Shown here: positions 16,435 to 25,922 of the stretch, one piece after another | Layout: every line of letters begins with the position of its first letter | Position numbering within the stretch: the first letter of the stretch is position 1 | DNA from: Bacteroidota bacterium | GTDB taxonomy: Bacteria; Bacteroidota; Bacteroidia; Chitinophagales; Chitinophagaceae | Direction: 5' to 3' | NCBI GenBank assembly: GCA_016712665.1 | Contig: JADJQP010000003.1 | Span: 310,001 to 374,000, forward strand | DNA length: 64,000 bases | Made by a program: the position numbers and the translations under genes | Notes under the pieces: model-generated | The model's database searches: none | What the model was told of the DNA's origin: nothing | What the model saw: only the letters and a program-made list of their open reading frames with translations

Positions 16435-19400
16435 ATGCTTATGAGGCAAATGGTATTGGGTATCGTATATACCTTATTCACATGGACTGCAATAGCGCAG
16501 CCGGCCAACACATCAGTTCCACTGCCTGCATTGCGGTCCGATGCAACAGTTTGGGTGGATAGTGTTTTTAAATCCCTTACACTCGAAAAAAAAATAGGTC
16601 AATTGTATATGATTGCTGCCTACTCCGGAGGGGAAAAATACAATCAAGAGTATATTGAGAAACTCATTCGAGAATATCATATTGGAGGTTTAATTTTTAT
16701 GCAAGGCACCCCAAAGGCACAGGCCCTACAAACAAATAAATATCAAATGATGAGCAAAATTCCCTTGTTCATCGCTATGGATGCCGAATGGGGATTAGGG
16801 ATGCGGCTAACCGGCATCACAGATATGCCCCGACAACTCATGCTAGGCGCAATGACCGATAGCACCTTGGTGTACAAAATGGCAAGCGCCATTGCCAGTC
16901 AATGTCGAAGACTTGGTGTACACATTAATTTTGCTCCGGTAGTAGATGTAAACAATAATCCGAATAATCCTGTTATTAATTTCCGTTCATATGGCGAAAA
17001 CAAATACAAAGTAGCCAACTATGGTATCCAATATATGAATGGTTTGCAGGATAATGGCGTAATGGCCTGCGCAAAGCACTTTCCGGGCCATGGCGATACC
17101 GATTTTGATTCTCATAAAGATATGCCTGAAATAAGCAAGTCTCTAGTACAATTGGAAAATTTGGAATTCTACCCCTTTAAAAAATTAATTGATAATGGGC
17201 TACAGTCTGCTATGGTAGCACATCTTCATATTCCCGCGATTGATAACCGAAAAAACATCCCCTCAACCCTTTCGTATAATACGGTCACCAAATTGCTACA
17301 AGAAAAAATGGGTTTCAATGGCCTCATTTTTACCGACGCCTTGAATATGGAAGGGGTAGCAAAATACTATAGTCCGGGTGATATCGACCTAAAGGCCTTT
17401 GAAGCAGGAAACGACATATTGCTTTTTTCACAAGATATAAAATCAGGAATTGAAAAAATAAAAACTGCAGTTAGTAAAGATTCTAATTTAGAAAAAAGAT
17501 TAGATGCGGTAGTCAAAAAAATTCTTATTGCAAAATTTCAATCAGGCTTGCACCAGGTCGTGAATATTGGCACCGACTCAATAGATTCCGATTTAAATCA
17601 ATACACCCCTTCACTGAGAAGGCAAATTGCGGAAGCCTCGCTAACCTTGTTAAGTGATCCCTTTCAGGTTATTTCGAAATTAGGCAGAAATGAATGGAAA
17701 GATGTTGTGTATGTTGGCATCGGAACAGAAACTGAAAATAAGTTTGCGAGCGAACTAAGAAAATATGGTATTAAAAAAATAGTATTTGCTCCAAAAGACC
17801 CTAAAAAAATTAAAGAATTTTTAAAGCAATTCAAACACAAACCAACCATCATCATTGGGGTGCATGGTATGACCGGATATCCAACTCAAAATTTTGGTTT
17901 AGAGCTACACGAAATTCAGTTGGTTAATACCCTTTCTCAAAACAACCCTTCATTGACCGTTGTATTTGGAAATCCATATGCTCTCAAAAATTTCTGTACC
18001 GTAAATGGTATGTTGGTAGCGTATGATGAGGCTATCGAAACCCAAGAAATTGCTGCTAAAATTTTGACGAAACAATTGAAACCCAAAGGTAAGCTCCCTG
18101 TGAGTGTTTGTAACAATTACAAACAAGGAGACGGAATTGTCTCTTTGACAAATATTTTAGGAGAGGTGCTAGATACCATCGCGTATAGCAAGCAAAATAA
18201 AAGCACCAACCCAATTACCAAAGCATACGAATCCAAACTATTTGGCACCAACATCACACTTGAATGCTGTGTAAGTCCACAAGCAGTAGGTGCCGATGTC
18301 AAAGTATTAGACAAACTGGATGATTTTATAGACCTTTCAATACGTTCCGGTGCCTTTCCTGGTTGTAGAATTTTGGCTGCTAAAGATGGTAAGGTATTTT
18401 ACGATAAAGCATTTGGCTTTTTACTCCAAAAAAAAAAAAACATTGTTGACATCAATACCATTTACGACATCGCGTCTGTTACAAAAGTGGTAGCAACCAC
18501 CATGGCTGTGATGAAATTGTATGATCATGGAAAAATATCTTTGAACGACCCCCTTGGAAAGTATATTCCTGCAACCAAAAATACCGATAAAGAGTATTTA
18601 CGAATAAAAGATATTCTTGCCCATCAGGCTGGGTTAAAAAGTTGGATCCCATTTTATAAAGAAACCTTGGATGAACAAGGAAATCCAAAACCGGAAATTT
18701 ACTCCAAAGTTTCAACTGGAAAATTCAATATCAAAGTTTGTGATAATCTTTTTATGAATAGTAATTGGATTGATACCATGTGGAAGCGAATTATTGAGAG
18801 TCCATTAGAAAATCGCGGCAAGTATGTGTACAGCGATCTGGATTTTATTTTCTTACAAAAGGTAGTGGAAAATATTACCAAACAATCCTTAGATCAATTT
18901 GTTAGCAAAGAATTCTACCAGCCCCTGGACATGAAAAATACAGCCTTCAATGCCAAGACACGCCTTCCGAAAAAAGAAATTGCCCCCTCTGAAATTGATG
19001 ATTATTTTAGACACCAGTCCATACAGGGATATGTACATGATATGGGGGCGGCCATGTTTGGAGGGGTAAGCGGGCACGCAGGACTTTTTTCAACTGCAAG
19101 CGATATTGGCATTTTATTTCAAATGCTTCTAAACGGAGGTATTTACAATAATAAACGATATTTACAGCAATCCACTGTTGAACTTTTTACCTCAAAAAAT
19201 TCATTCATCAGTAGAAGAGGATTGGGTTTTGATAAGCCGGAAACCAAATCAGGAAAAGGAAATCCCTGTAGCGATAATGCATCGTCCAAAACATTTGGCC
19301 ATCAAGGATTTACCGGAACCTGCGTTTGGGCTGACCCGGAAACTAAATTAGTTTTTGTTTTTTTGAGCAACCGAACCTATCCCTCTGCTGAAAATAAACT

Positions 19401-19485
19401 AATCAACTCATCTTTGCATGTTAGAGAAACAGCACAAAATTATATTTACAACGCAATTGGAATTGCCAATAAATCAAGAAAGTAA
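16435..19485 (+). CDS. Beta-N-acetylhexosaminidase (GH3, NagZ-like) fused to a class C beta-lactamase-like serine hydrolase
   Basis: A 1016-residue secreted protein. Signal peptide about 1-21 (AIAQ). The GH3 domain (about 45-370) has the NagZ signature KHFPGHGDTDFDSH (214-227; Asp-His catalytic loop) and nucleophile Asp301 in FTDALNM. A GH3 C-terminal-like domain follows (400-580). The last 400 residues are a beta-lactamase/DD-peptidase-type hydrolase with SVTK (681-684) and YSD (799-801) in place of the class C YxN. NagZ removes GlcNAc from muropeptides; the serine hydrolase may act on peptide, ester or anhydro-MurNAc bonds. The fusion is known across Bacteroidota. Periplasmic or surface cell-wall turnover is inferred. 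Confidence 0.9.
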   Translation: MLMRQMVLGIVYTLFTWTAIAQPANTSVPLPALRSDATVWVDSVFKSLTLEKKIGQLYMIAAYSGGEKYNQEYIEKLIREYHIGGLIFMQGTPKAQALQTNKYQMMSKIPLFIAMDAEWGLGMRLTGITDMPRQLMLGAMTDSTLVYKMASAIASQCRRLGVHINFAPVVDVNNNPNNPVINFRSYGENKYKVANYGIQYMNGLQDNGVMACAKHFPGHGDTDFDSHKDMPEISKSLVQLENLEFYPFKKLIDNGLQSAMVAHLHIPAIDNRKNIPSTLSYNTVTKLLQEKMGFNGLIFTDALNMEGVAKYYSPGDIDLKAFEAGNDILLFSQDIKSGIEKIKTAVSKDSNLEKRLDAVVKKILIAKFQSGLHQVVNIGTDSIDSDLNQYTPSLRRQIAEASLTLLSDPFQVISKLGRNEWKDVVYVGIGTETENKFASELRKYGIKKIVFAPKDPKKIKEFLKQFKHKPTIIIGVHGMTGYPTQNFGLELHEIQLVNTLSQNNPSLTVVFGNPYALKNFCTVNGMLVAYDEAIETQEIAAKILTKQLKPKGKLPVSVCNNYKQGDGIVSLTNILGEVLDTIAYSKQNKSTNPITKAYESKLFGTNITLECCVSPQAVGADVKVLDKLDDFIDLSIRSGAFPGCRILAAKDGKVFYDKAFGFLLQKKKNIVDINTIYDIASVTKVVATTMAVMKLYDHGKISLNDPLGKYIPATKNTDKEYLRIKDILAHQAGLKSWIPFYKETLDEQGNPKPEIYSKVSTGKFNIKVCDNLFMNSNWIDTMWKRIIESPLENRGKYVYSDLDFIFLQKVVENITKQSLDQFVSKEFYQPLDMKNTAFNAKTRLPKKEIAPSEIDDYFRHQSIQGYVHDMGAAMFGGVSGHAGLFSTASDIGILFQMLLNGGIYNNKRYLQQSTVELFTSKNSFISRRGLGFDKPETKSGKGNPCSDNASSKTFGHQGFTGTCVWADPETKLVFVFLSNRTYPSAENKLINSSLHVRETAQNYIYNAIGIANKSRK

Positions 19486-19506
19486 TAAAATACCATGTTA
19501 AGGGTA

Positions 19507-19537
19507 TTGTACATACCCGACTCCCCCATTACCTTTG
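19507..19537 (+). promoter_or_regulatory. Bacteroidota promoter (TTG ... TACCTTTG)
   Basis: TTG at 19507-19509, 20 bases, then TACCTTTG at 19530-19537, 23 bases before the ATG at 19561. It fits the TTTG/TAnnTTTG consensus with the spacer one longer than ideal. Confidence 0.5.
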
Positions 19538-19560
19538 CCTCAATATAAAAACAAAAAAAT

Positions 19561-20322
19561 ATGAAAAGAACCATCCTTTTAAGTTTCGCTCTATTATTAT
19601 CAGCAACCCTATTTGCGCAAGATGATAGTAAAAAATCAAATTCTGAAATGCCGGAAAAGAAAAATGCGGTAAAAATTAACTTAACATCTCTAGCGTACAA
19701 AAATATTGCCATTCAATATGAAAGAGCCTTTCACCCAAAAATGGCAGCGGCTTGCCAAATTCGATTCATGCCAAAAGGATCATTACCATTTTCAAATTCA
19801 TTAGATGCAGCCGCCGGTGATTCAATTGATATTTCTGCTATTAAGGTTGGAAGTATCACCATCACTCCAGAATTCCGATTTTATCCAAAACATGTGATGA
19901 AAGGCTTTTATATAGCAGCTTATCTCCGATATAGAAATTTAACCATGGATGCTCCCATAACGTATACAGACGACCAAAACAAATCTGAAACCGTTATTCT
20001 AGGTGGCAAATTCAGCACCTTTGGCGGTGGTCTAATGATTGGATCGCACTTTAATATCGGAAAATCATTTTCACTTGACTGGTTTATTTTAGGTGCACAT
20101 ATTTCAAGCACAAACATGACCTTATCCGGAAAAGTAAGCGGCGCTAATTTATCTCAAACCGAACAAGCTGATTTGTACAAAGAAATTAACGACGGTTTGG
20201 TGGATAATCAATTGATAAAAAACTATTCCGTATCAGTAAATCCACAAGGGGCAGATATCGCCGGCAAATTTACATTTTTTGGACTTAGAGGTTTCGGACT
20301 TAATTTCGGATACAGATTTTAA
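19561..20322 (+). CDS. Hypothetical outer-membrane beta-barrel protein
   Basis: A 253-residue protein with a signal peptide (about 1-20, ATLFAQ), a Lys/Asp/Glu-rich linker, then KINLTSLAYKNIAIQYERAF, an opening strand seen in many Bacteroidota outer-membrane proteins. Further amphipathic strands end in GLNFGYRF with terminal Phe. Likely an 8- to 10-strand barrel. Precise family not recognised. Monocistronic: own promoter-like sequence and a terminator 26 bases after the stop. Confidence 0.7.
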   Translation: MKRTILLSFALLLSATLFAQDDSKKSNSEMPEKKNAVKINLTSLAYKNIAIQYERAFHPKMAAACQIRFMPKGSLPFSNSLDAAAGDSIDISAIKVGSITITPEFRFYPKHVMKGFYIAAYLRYRNLTMDAPITYTDDQNKSETVILGGKFSTFGGGLMIGSHFNIGKSFSLDWFILGAHISSTNMTLSGKVSGANLSQTEQADLYKEINDGLVDNQLIKNYSVSVNPQGADIAGKFTFFGLRGFGLNFGYRF

Positions 20323-20347
20323 AAATACTTGGGCAGTTGCCTCTTTG

Positions 20348-20381
20348 AAAACAGCATTTCTTGGAATGCTGTTTTTTTTTT
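20348..20381 (+). terminator. Rho-independent terminator
   Basis: AAAACAGCATT, a 6-base loop, AATGCTGTTTT followed by more T: an 11-bp perfect stem and a run of ten T. Ends the 19561 gene. Confidence 0.88.
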
Positions 20382-20525
20382 GCACCCCAATTTTTGCAAT
20401 TCCCGTTCAGATTCTTTTCTATTACCGCTTTACAAATTGTATTTTAGCAACCTTAAATTTTGACACCCCGTATATCTCATATCAATTTTAGAAGATTTTC
20501 CACTTCCCTCTCGATTGTCAGTGGC

Positions 20526-22435
20526 ATGTCACCTGTCATACTGTTTCTTTGTTTTTGAAACCCTTTTCTGCAACAGCACAAACAGATTCCGCTAAATTAT
20601 TCAGAAATGAATTTAATAGCTGCGAAGAATGGCTCAAGCGTGGCAAATATGAAAAAGCCATTTCCTGTCTGCAAAGCTTATCAGACATCTATCCAAATCA
20701 GGTAAAAACCTATGTACGATTAGCCGAATTGTTTTACAATAAACGCGATAATAAAAACCTGCTGCTGAATGCAAAAAAAGCCATGGACCTCAATGCCAAT
20801 GATGCCTATGCCCCTTTGACGTATTTGGCCAATAAAATGATGACCACCAAAGATGCCGATCTTGGATTGTTTATTCTGAATCGCCTCGCCACTTCTGATT
20901 TAGACACTATCAAACAGGTCAAGGCCGAACAAAACAGAATGCATCATACCCTCAAATCGTATGCCGACAAAACTCCTGTAGCTGGAGTGCATCTGAGAAA
21001 TATGGGAGATAGCATCAATTCAAAGGAAAATGAGTACCTACCCTCCATTAGTCTAGATGGAAATACCATGGTCTTTACGCGAAATGTGGGAGGCAATGAA
21101 GATTTTTTCATTTCAAATCGAGACAGCAATCTGGTATGGAATAAAGCAAAAAATTTAGGCTATCCGCCTAATACAGGACTTCCGGATGGAGCTGCCAAAC
21201 TAAGTGCGGATGGCAATTATTTGTTTTATACACGGTGCGATATGAGAAGTCCGGATGGTATCAGAGGAGGAGGCTGTGATATCGTATTTAGCTATAAAGA
21301 AGATGGTGGTTGGAGTGCTCCTCAAATGTTTGGATATACCATTAACACCACTGCCTACGAAGGACAACCATGCTTGAGCAGCGACAACCGGATGATGTAC
21401 TTTGTAAGCAATCGAGAAGGCGGCTATGGCGGAATGGATATTTGGATGTCTAAATTTGAAAACAACCTATGGTCTAAACCGGAAAATTTGGGCCCCAACA
21501 TCAATACCGGAAAAGATGAAACCTCTCCCTTCATTCATCCCGACAATGAAACCCTTTATTTTGCCAGCAATGGACATACCGGTTTAGGACTATCCGATTT
21601 ATTTATTTCTCGAAAAAATAGTAATGGAACCTGGAAATTGCCTATCAATCTTGGTGCACCGATTAATACCGACAAATTTGATGGATCTATTATTGTAAAT
21701 GCTAAAGGAACAATGGGTTATTGTACCTCCGACAGAATGGATACGAAAGGAGGATTGGACATTTATTCTTTTGATCTTTACCCTGCCATTCAACCCATTC
21801 CTACGGTATGCCTCAAAGGATTTGTGGTGGACAAATTCTATAAGAATCATATCAACAAAGCAGATATTCGATTTATCAACTCCTATAATAAATTATCAGT
21901 AGGTGACGAAAAAAGCAACGCAGGCGATGGTAGTTATACCAAAGCATTGCAAATGGGCAAACGGTATTTGATACATATCGATGAGAAATATTATAGGCCC
22001 TTTTATAAATATATTTCACTCACTAATGATACCTTGTCAGACAATGTGTATCTAAATATTAAACTTAAGCAACCAGGATTGATCGATACCCTCTACACAT
22101 GTAATTTGATGCTTGATAGTACCCATTCTCATTTCGACAGTCTCTCACATAACCACATCGATACCTTATTGCATCATTGGGATCGGTATTCTGAAGATAG
22201 TGCAACCGTACTCGTATTTTTGAAAAGTTACTACTATAGCGGCGATAGTCTTGCAGATAGTACGTACAAGAAAAATATTGAAACCTGCTTTGCGCAAATG
22301 CAACTAGTTGCAAAACAATTTGAAAAAAAGAAACTAGCCTGTCAAGTCATCATGTACGATCCTTGTATGCTCATTCTTAAAGATGATGAAGAACCATTTC
22401 AAAAAGTCGAATTGACCCTACTGGAGTACTATTAA
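20526..22435 (+). CDS. TPR and PD40 (WD40-like) repeat envelope protein, signal peptide frameshifted
   Basis: The long frame begins without a proper start (LFLKPFSATAQ). An ATG at 20526 in another frame gives MSPVILFLCF; adding one T to the TTTTT at 20551-20555 fuses them into a complete signal peptide, MSPVILFLCFLKPFSATAQ, and a 636-residue protein. Mature domains: TPR-like helices (about 30-130), then PD40 beta-propeller repeats with YLPSISLDGNTMVFTR, PDGAAKLSADGNYLFYT and ETSPFIHPDNETLYFAS signatures (about 175-400). The C-terminal region (about 490-636) has a spaced SDG/His-rich stretch. Such proteins often pair with OmpA/PorE-like T9SS or gliding components; no OmpA domain is visible here. 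Exact role unknown. Confidence 0.78.
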
Positions 22436-22479
22436 AAATAGACGTTTCCCTCAATGCGAAAACGGGCACAGATTAACCG

Positions 22480-24102
22480 CTATTTCAAGACCTCTTCTAT
22501 AGTTTTTCCAATACAAGCATTCGGCATTTGAATATGAAGCAATGTGGCCAGAGTAGCAGCAATATCTGTCATATACACTTCCTTTCTGGTAATCCCCTTC
22601 TGAATACCCCATCCATACCAAATCAAGGGAATATGTGTATCATAAGGATTCCATGTACCATGTGTAGTACCGGTTTTAGAATAAGCATCTAACCAGCCCG
22701 GATTCAATAAAAGCAGAATATCCCCGCTTCTTTTTTCTACAAAACCATTTATCGCCATTTCTTTGATTTTGTTGGGTAAATTACTTCCTACCATTTCGTG
22801 CATGTCCACTGCATAATGAATTTCCTTCTTAAACCTAATGTGTCTGATAATCTCTTGACTAATTTGGAATTTGTTTAGATTGTAGGCATTTACTACTGAA
22901 TCATTGATCCAAATAAAATTCTCACTAATGTCCTTCACAATATTCTGCTTTGAAAATTTCTGGGCTAATAATCCGTTTAATTCTGTTTTCAAGGTACTGG
23001 TAAAATATAAGCCTGCCGGAATTTTATGGTCTTTCAAAAATAAGGGAACGTGCGCCACTCCATGATCGGCCGTCAAAAAAAGAGTGTACTGATCGTCCCC
23101 AACTTCAGCGTCTAAAAAATCAATCAATTGCTCAATTGTTTTATCCATTCGTAAATAACAATCCTCTATCTCCACCGAATTGGGGCCGTATGCATGACCA
23201 ATATAATCAGTAGAAGAAAAACTTACTGCCAAAAAATCTGTAGCGGTGCCTTGCCCCAACTTTTCACGGACGATAGCCTCTTTGGTAAAATCTAAAACGA
23301 TATCATTTCCATAGGGTGTTTTTTTTATATCATTTACGGGTAAATTCGCAGTTACATGAGGAAATTTTGTAGCGGTTTCACCGATAAATTTGCCTTCATA
23401 TAAATTATCATCTGTAGTACTTTCGGTATACGTATTGATAGGATATAAAGTATTCCAATTGTTTTGCAAATATGTCTTTGCCAATTTCCTATCATTAAAC
23501 TCCTTCACCCAACTAGGGAGTTCTTTCATATAAAAATCGCTGCTCATAAAAACAGCATTGCTATCATCCATCCAATACGATGCATTCGCTGTATGCCCAC
23601 CGGGTAAAATAGCCCCTCTGTCTTTTACGGAAACGGCAATTACCTTGGATTTGAAGTTCGTAGCAAGTCGCAATTCATCAGTGATTGTAGAGGACCATAA
23701 ATTTTTTGGACTCATCTTACCTGCTTTTACGGTGCCTCCTGTATGATTTGCTTCTATATCGGCCGTGCAATAAACATTGGCACCGCTTTCCCTGTCAATC
23801 CAGTCGTTGCTTGAAATACCATGTAGGGAAGGGACCGTACCGGTATAAATGCACGCATGACCCGGTCCTGTATACGATGGGAGATAATTAATAAAGGTAT
23901 TTTCGCAAACATTCCCATCATGCATCAATCGCTTAAACCCTTTGACGGACAATCGGTTGTAAAAACGATAAAGGTAGTCTGAACGCATTTGATCCAATAC
24001 AACGCCAACCACCAATTTGGGCCTGTCTACCCCTTTGTTGTTTTGCGCTACCATACTGGTGAAAGAAAGCATCAAAAGAAGAAAACCGCTGATATATTTC
24101 AT
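22480..24102 (-). CDS. pafA: PafA-type alkaline phosphatase (alkaline phosphatase superfamily)
   Basis: Secreted phosphomonoesterase, 540 residues with a signal peptide (about 1-19, MVAQ). The core matches PafA: metal ligand Asp in VVLDQMRSDY (36-43), nucleophile Thr78 in SYTGPGHA, Asn99 in HGISSND, and the K-x-R pair Lys160/Arg162 in SVKDRGAILPGGH, which in PafA bind the phosphate monoester. Distal metal ligands are in FLTADHGVAHVP. The complete Thr/Asn/Lys/Arg set argues for a monoesterase rather than a diesterase. Likely releases phosphate in the periplasm and may be phosphate-insensitive like other PafA enzymes. Divergent from the oxoamine synthase. Confidence 0.88.
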   Translation of the reverse strand: MKYISGFLLLMLSFTSMVAQNNKGVDRPKLVVGVVLDQMRSDYLYRFYNRLSVKGFKRLMHDGNVCENTFINYLPSYTGPGHACIYTGTVPSLHGISSNDWIDRESGANVYCTADIEANHTGGTVKAGKMSPKNLWSSTITDELRLATNFKSKVIAVSVKDRGAILPGGHTANASYWMDDSNAVFMSSDFYMKELPSWVKEFNDRKLAKTYLQNNWNTLYPINTYTESTTDDNLYEGKFIGETATKFPHVTANLPVNDIKKTPYGNDIVLDFTKEAIVREKLGQGTATDFLAVSFSSTDYIGHAYGPNSVEIEDCYLRMDKTIEQLIDFLDAEVGDDQYTLFLTADHGVAHVPLFLKDHKIPAGLYFTSTLKTELNGLLAQKFSKQNIVKDISENFIWINDSVVNAYNLNKFQISQEIIRHIRFKKEIHYAVDMHEMVGSNLPNKIKEMAINGFVEKRSGDILLLLNPGWLDAYSKTGTTHGTWNPYDTHIPLIWYGWGIQKGITRKEVYMTDIAATLATLLHIQMPNACIGKTIEEVLK

Positions 24103-24162
24103 TTATTTATAATTGATTTGTAAAAATGCACTTAATGAATGAATATACCATAATAATTTGAT

Positions 24163-24170
24163 TATTTTTG
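24163..24170 (+). promoter_or_regulatory. Bacteroidota -7 element (TATTTTTG)
   Basis: TATTTTTG lies 19 bases before the ATG at 24190. No -33 TTTG at the right distance. Confidence 0.35.
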
Positions 24171-24189
24171 CGCCTAAAGCATCAATACA

Positions 24190-25434
24190 ATGGCAGATTT
24201 ATTTGAGAAATTTACAAAGAACAAGGGATCCTTAGGACAATATCAAGATCAAGCTCATGGCTACTTTGCCTTTCCTCGATTGGAAGGCGAAATTGCCAAT
24301 AGAATGATATTTCAAGGAAAAGAAAGAGTCATTTGGAGTTTGAATAATTACTTGGGTTTAGCCAATCATCCTGATGTTCGTAAAGCGGATGCTGAGGCTG
24401 CTGCCGAATGGGGATTGGCGTATCCTATGGGAGCCCGAATGATGAGTGGGAATAGTGTATTGCATGAAAAATTAGAGCAACAATTAGCAAAATTCGTAAT
24501 CAAAGAAGACGCTTTTCTTTTAAATTACGGTTATCAAGGAATGGCATCTATTGTAGACTGTTTATGCAGTAGAAGAGATGTAGTGGTATACGATGCAGAA
24601 AGTCATGCCTGCATACTGGATGGTCTGCGAATGGTGCCTGCGCACCGATATGTTTTCAAGCACAACGACCTAGAAGATTTTGAAAAACAAATGGGACGCG
24701 CCACTAAAATGATTGAAGAAACAGGTGGTGGGATATTGGTAATTACGGAAGGTGTTTTTGGAATGGCTGGTGATCAAGGTCGTCTAAAAGAAATTTGCGC
24801 CTTGAAATCAAAATACAATTTCAGGTTATTAGTTGATGATGCGCATGGCTTTGGCACAATGGGTGCTACAGGTGCTGGTGTAGGTGAGGAGCAAGGCTGC
24901 CAGGATGATATTGATGTATACTTCTCAACATTTGCAAAAAGTATGGCAAGTATTGGTGCCTTTGTTGCCGGCGACAAAGAAGTAATCAATTACATGCGAT
25001 ATAATCTTCGCTCACAAATATTTGCAAAAGCCCTACCAATGCCTATTGTTGTGGGGAATATCAAACGTTTGGAATTGTTACGAAATTCGCCTGAGCTTAG
25101 AGAAAAATTATGGGCCAATGTAAACTTACTGCAAAGCAAATTGCGTGAAAATGGTTTTGATATCGGCAAAACCGATTCACCGGTAACCCCTGTTTATATG
25201 CATGGTGGTGTGATAGAGGCTTCGCAACTAATTGTGGATATGCGTGAAAATTATAATATTTTTTGCTCCATTGTGGTGTATCCGGTAATCCCTCGAGGGC
25301 ATATTATTTTGCGCTTGATTCCAACAGCAGTGCATACCGAGCAAGATGTAATCGAAACCATTGAAGCTTTTAAGGCAGTAAAGCACAAATTGGATAACAA
25401 ACTCTATCCAAACGAAATTCCTGCAATGGTGTAG
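24190..25434 (+). CDS. Alpha-oxoamine synthase family PLP enzyme (serine palmitoyltransferase or cysteate acyltransferase type)
   Basis: A 414-residue fold-type I PLP enzyme condensing an amino acid with an acyl-CoA. It has His139 (stacking on PLP) in DAESHACILDGLR, the cofactor Asp in VDDAHGFGTMG (Asp217, His219) and the PLP Lys250 in FSTFAKSMASIGAF. The TFAKS form, rather than GTLGKA of biotin synthases, points to the Bacteroidota lipid-forming branch, making the sphingolipid base (from serine) or the sulfonolipid base (from cysteate). The two cannot be told apart by eye. No other lipid genes are adjacent. Cytoplasmic. Confidence 0.8.
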   Translation: MADLFEKFTKNKGSLGQYQDQAHGYFAFPRLEGEIANRMIFQGKERVIWSLNNYLGLANHPDVRKADAEAAAEWGLAYPMGARMMSGNSVLHEKLEQQLAKFVIKEDAFLLNYGYQGMASIVDCLCSRRDVVVYDAESHACILDGLRMVPAHRYVFKHNDLEDFEKQMGRATKMIEETGGGILVITEGVFGMAGDQGRLKEICALKSKYNFRLLVDDAHGFGTMGATGAGVGEEQGCQDDIDVYFSTFAKSMASIGAFVAGDKEVINYMRYNLRSQIFAKALPMPIVVGNIKRLELLRNSPELREKLWANVNLLQSKLRENGFDIGKTDSPVTPVYMHGGVIEASQLIVDMRENYNIFCSIVVYPVIPRGHIILRLIPTAVHTEQDVIETIEAFKAVKHKLDNKLYPNEIPAMV

Positions 25435-25489
25435 TTGCCTGCTAGAGACTGAAACAAAAAAAAGGAATGATTTCAATATAAATCCTTGT

Positions 25490-25497
25490 TACTTTTG
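25490..25497 (+). promoter_or_regulatory. Bacteroidota -7 element (TACTTTTG)
   Basis: TACTTTTG sits 8 bases before the ATG at 25506; a nearly leaderless transcript would result. No -33 match. Confidence 0.35.
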
Positions 25498-25505
25498 TTT
25501 CGTTT

Positions 25506-25913
25506 ATGAATGCGCAATTAAGGATAATAACTAGTAATGGCAAGGAGCGTGTTTATGATCCGATACGAAAAAAATATGTTGCACTCACTCCTGAAGAATG
25601 GGTACGGCAACATTTTCTATTGCATATTATCCAAGTAAAAAAATATCCCGTATCACTCATATCTGTCGAAAAAAAAATTAGTATTAACGGGGTTGCAAAA
25701 AGGTTTGATATCCTGATTTTTAAGAACTCGACACCATGGATGATAGTAGAGTGTAAAAGCGAACAAACTGAAATCAGTGAAAACACACTCAGACAAATAC
25801 TGGCATATCATTCACACTTACAAGCTACGTACTTAACAGTCACCAACGGACAAAGTATCCATTGTTTTGATATTCAAAATAATTGTTGGAGGGATAGCCT
25901 ACCCTTCTTTTAA
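25506..25913 (+). CDS. HsdR N-terminal-like PD-(D/E)xK nuclease-fold protein
   Basis: A 135-residue protein of the family annotated as type I restriction enzyme HsdR N-terminal domain. The nuclease core is visible: RFDILIF (Asp about residue 69) and MIVECKS (Glu-x-Lys, about 79-82), followed by a Gln in TLRQILAYH. There is no helicase domain and no hsdM or hsdS nearby, so it is not a restriction system. The standalone form is widespread in Bacteroidota and its role is unknown; DNA cleavage or repair is inference. Convergent with sprA. Confidence 0.78.
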   Translation: MNAQLRIITSNGKERVYDPIRKKYVALTPEEWVRQHFLLHIIQVKKYPVSLISVEKKISINGVAKRFDILIFKNSTPWMIVECKSEQTEISENTLRQILAYHSHLQATYLTVTNGQSIHCFDIQNNCWRDSLPFF

Positions 25914-25922
25914 GGAAGGCGC

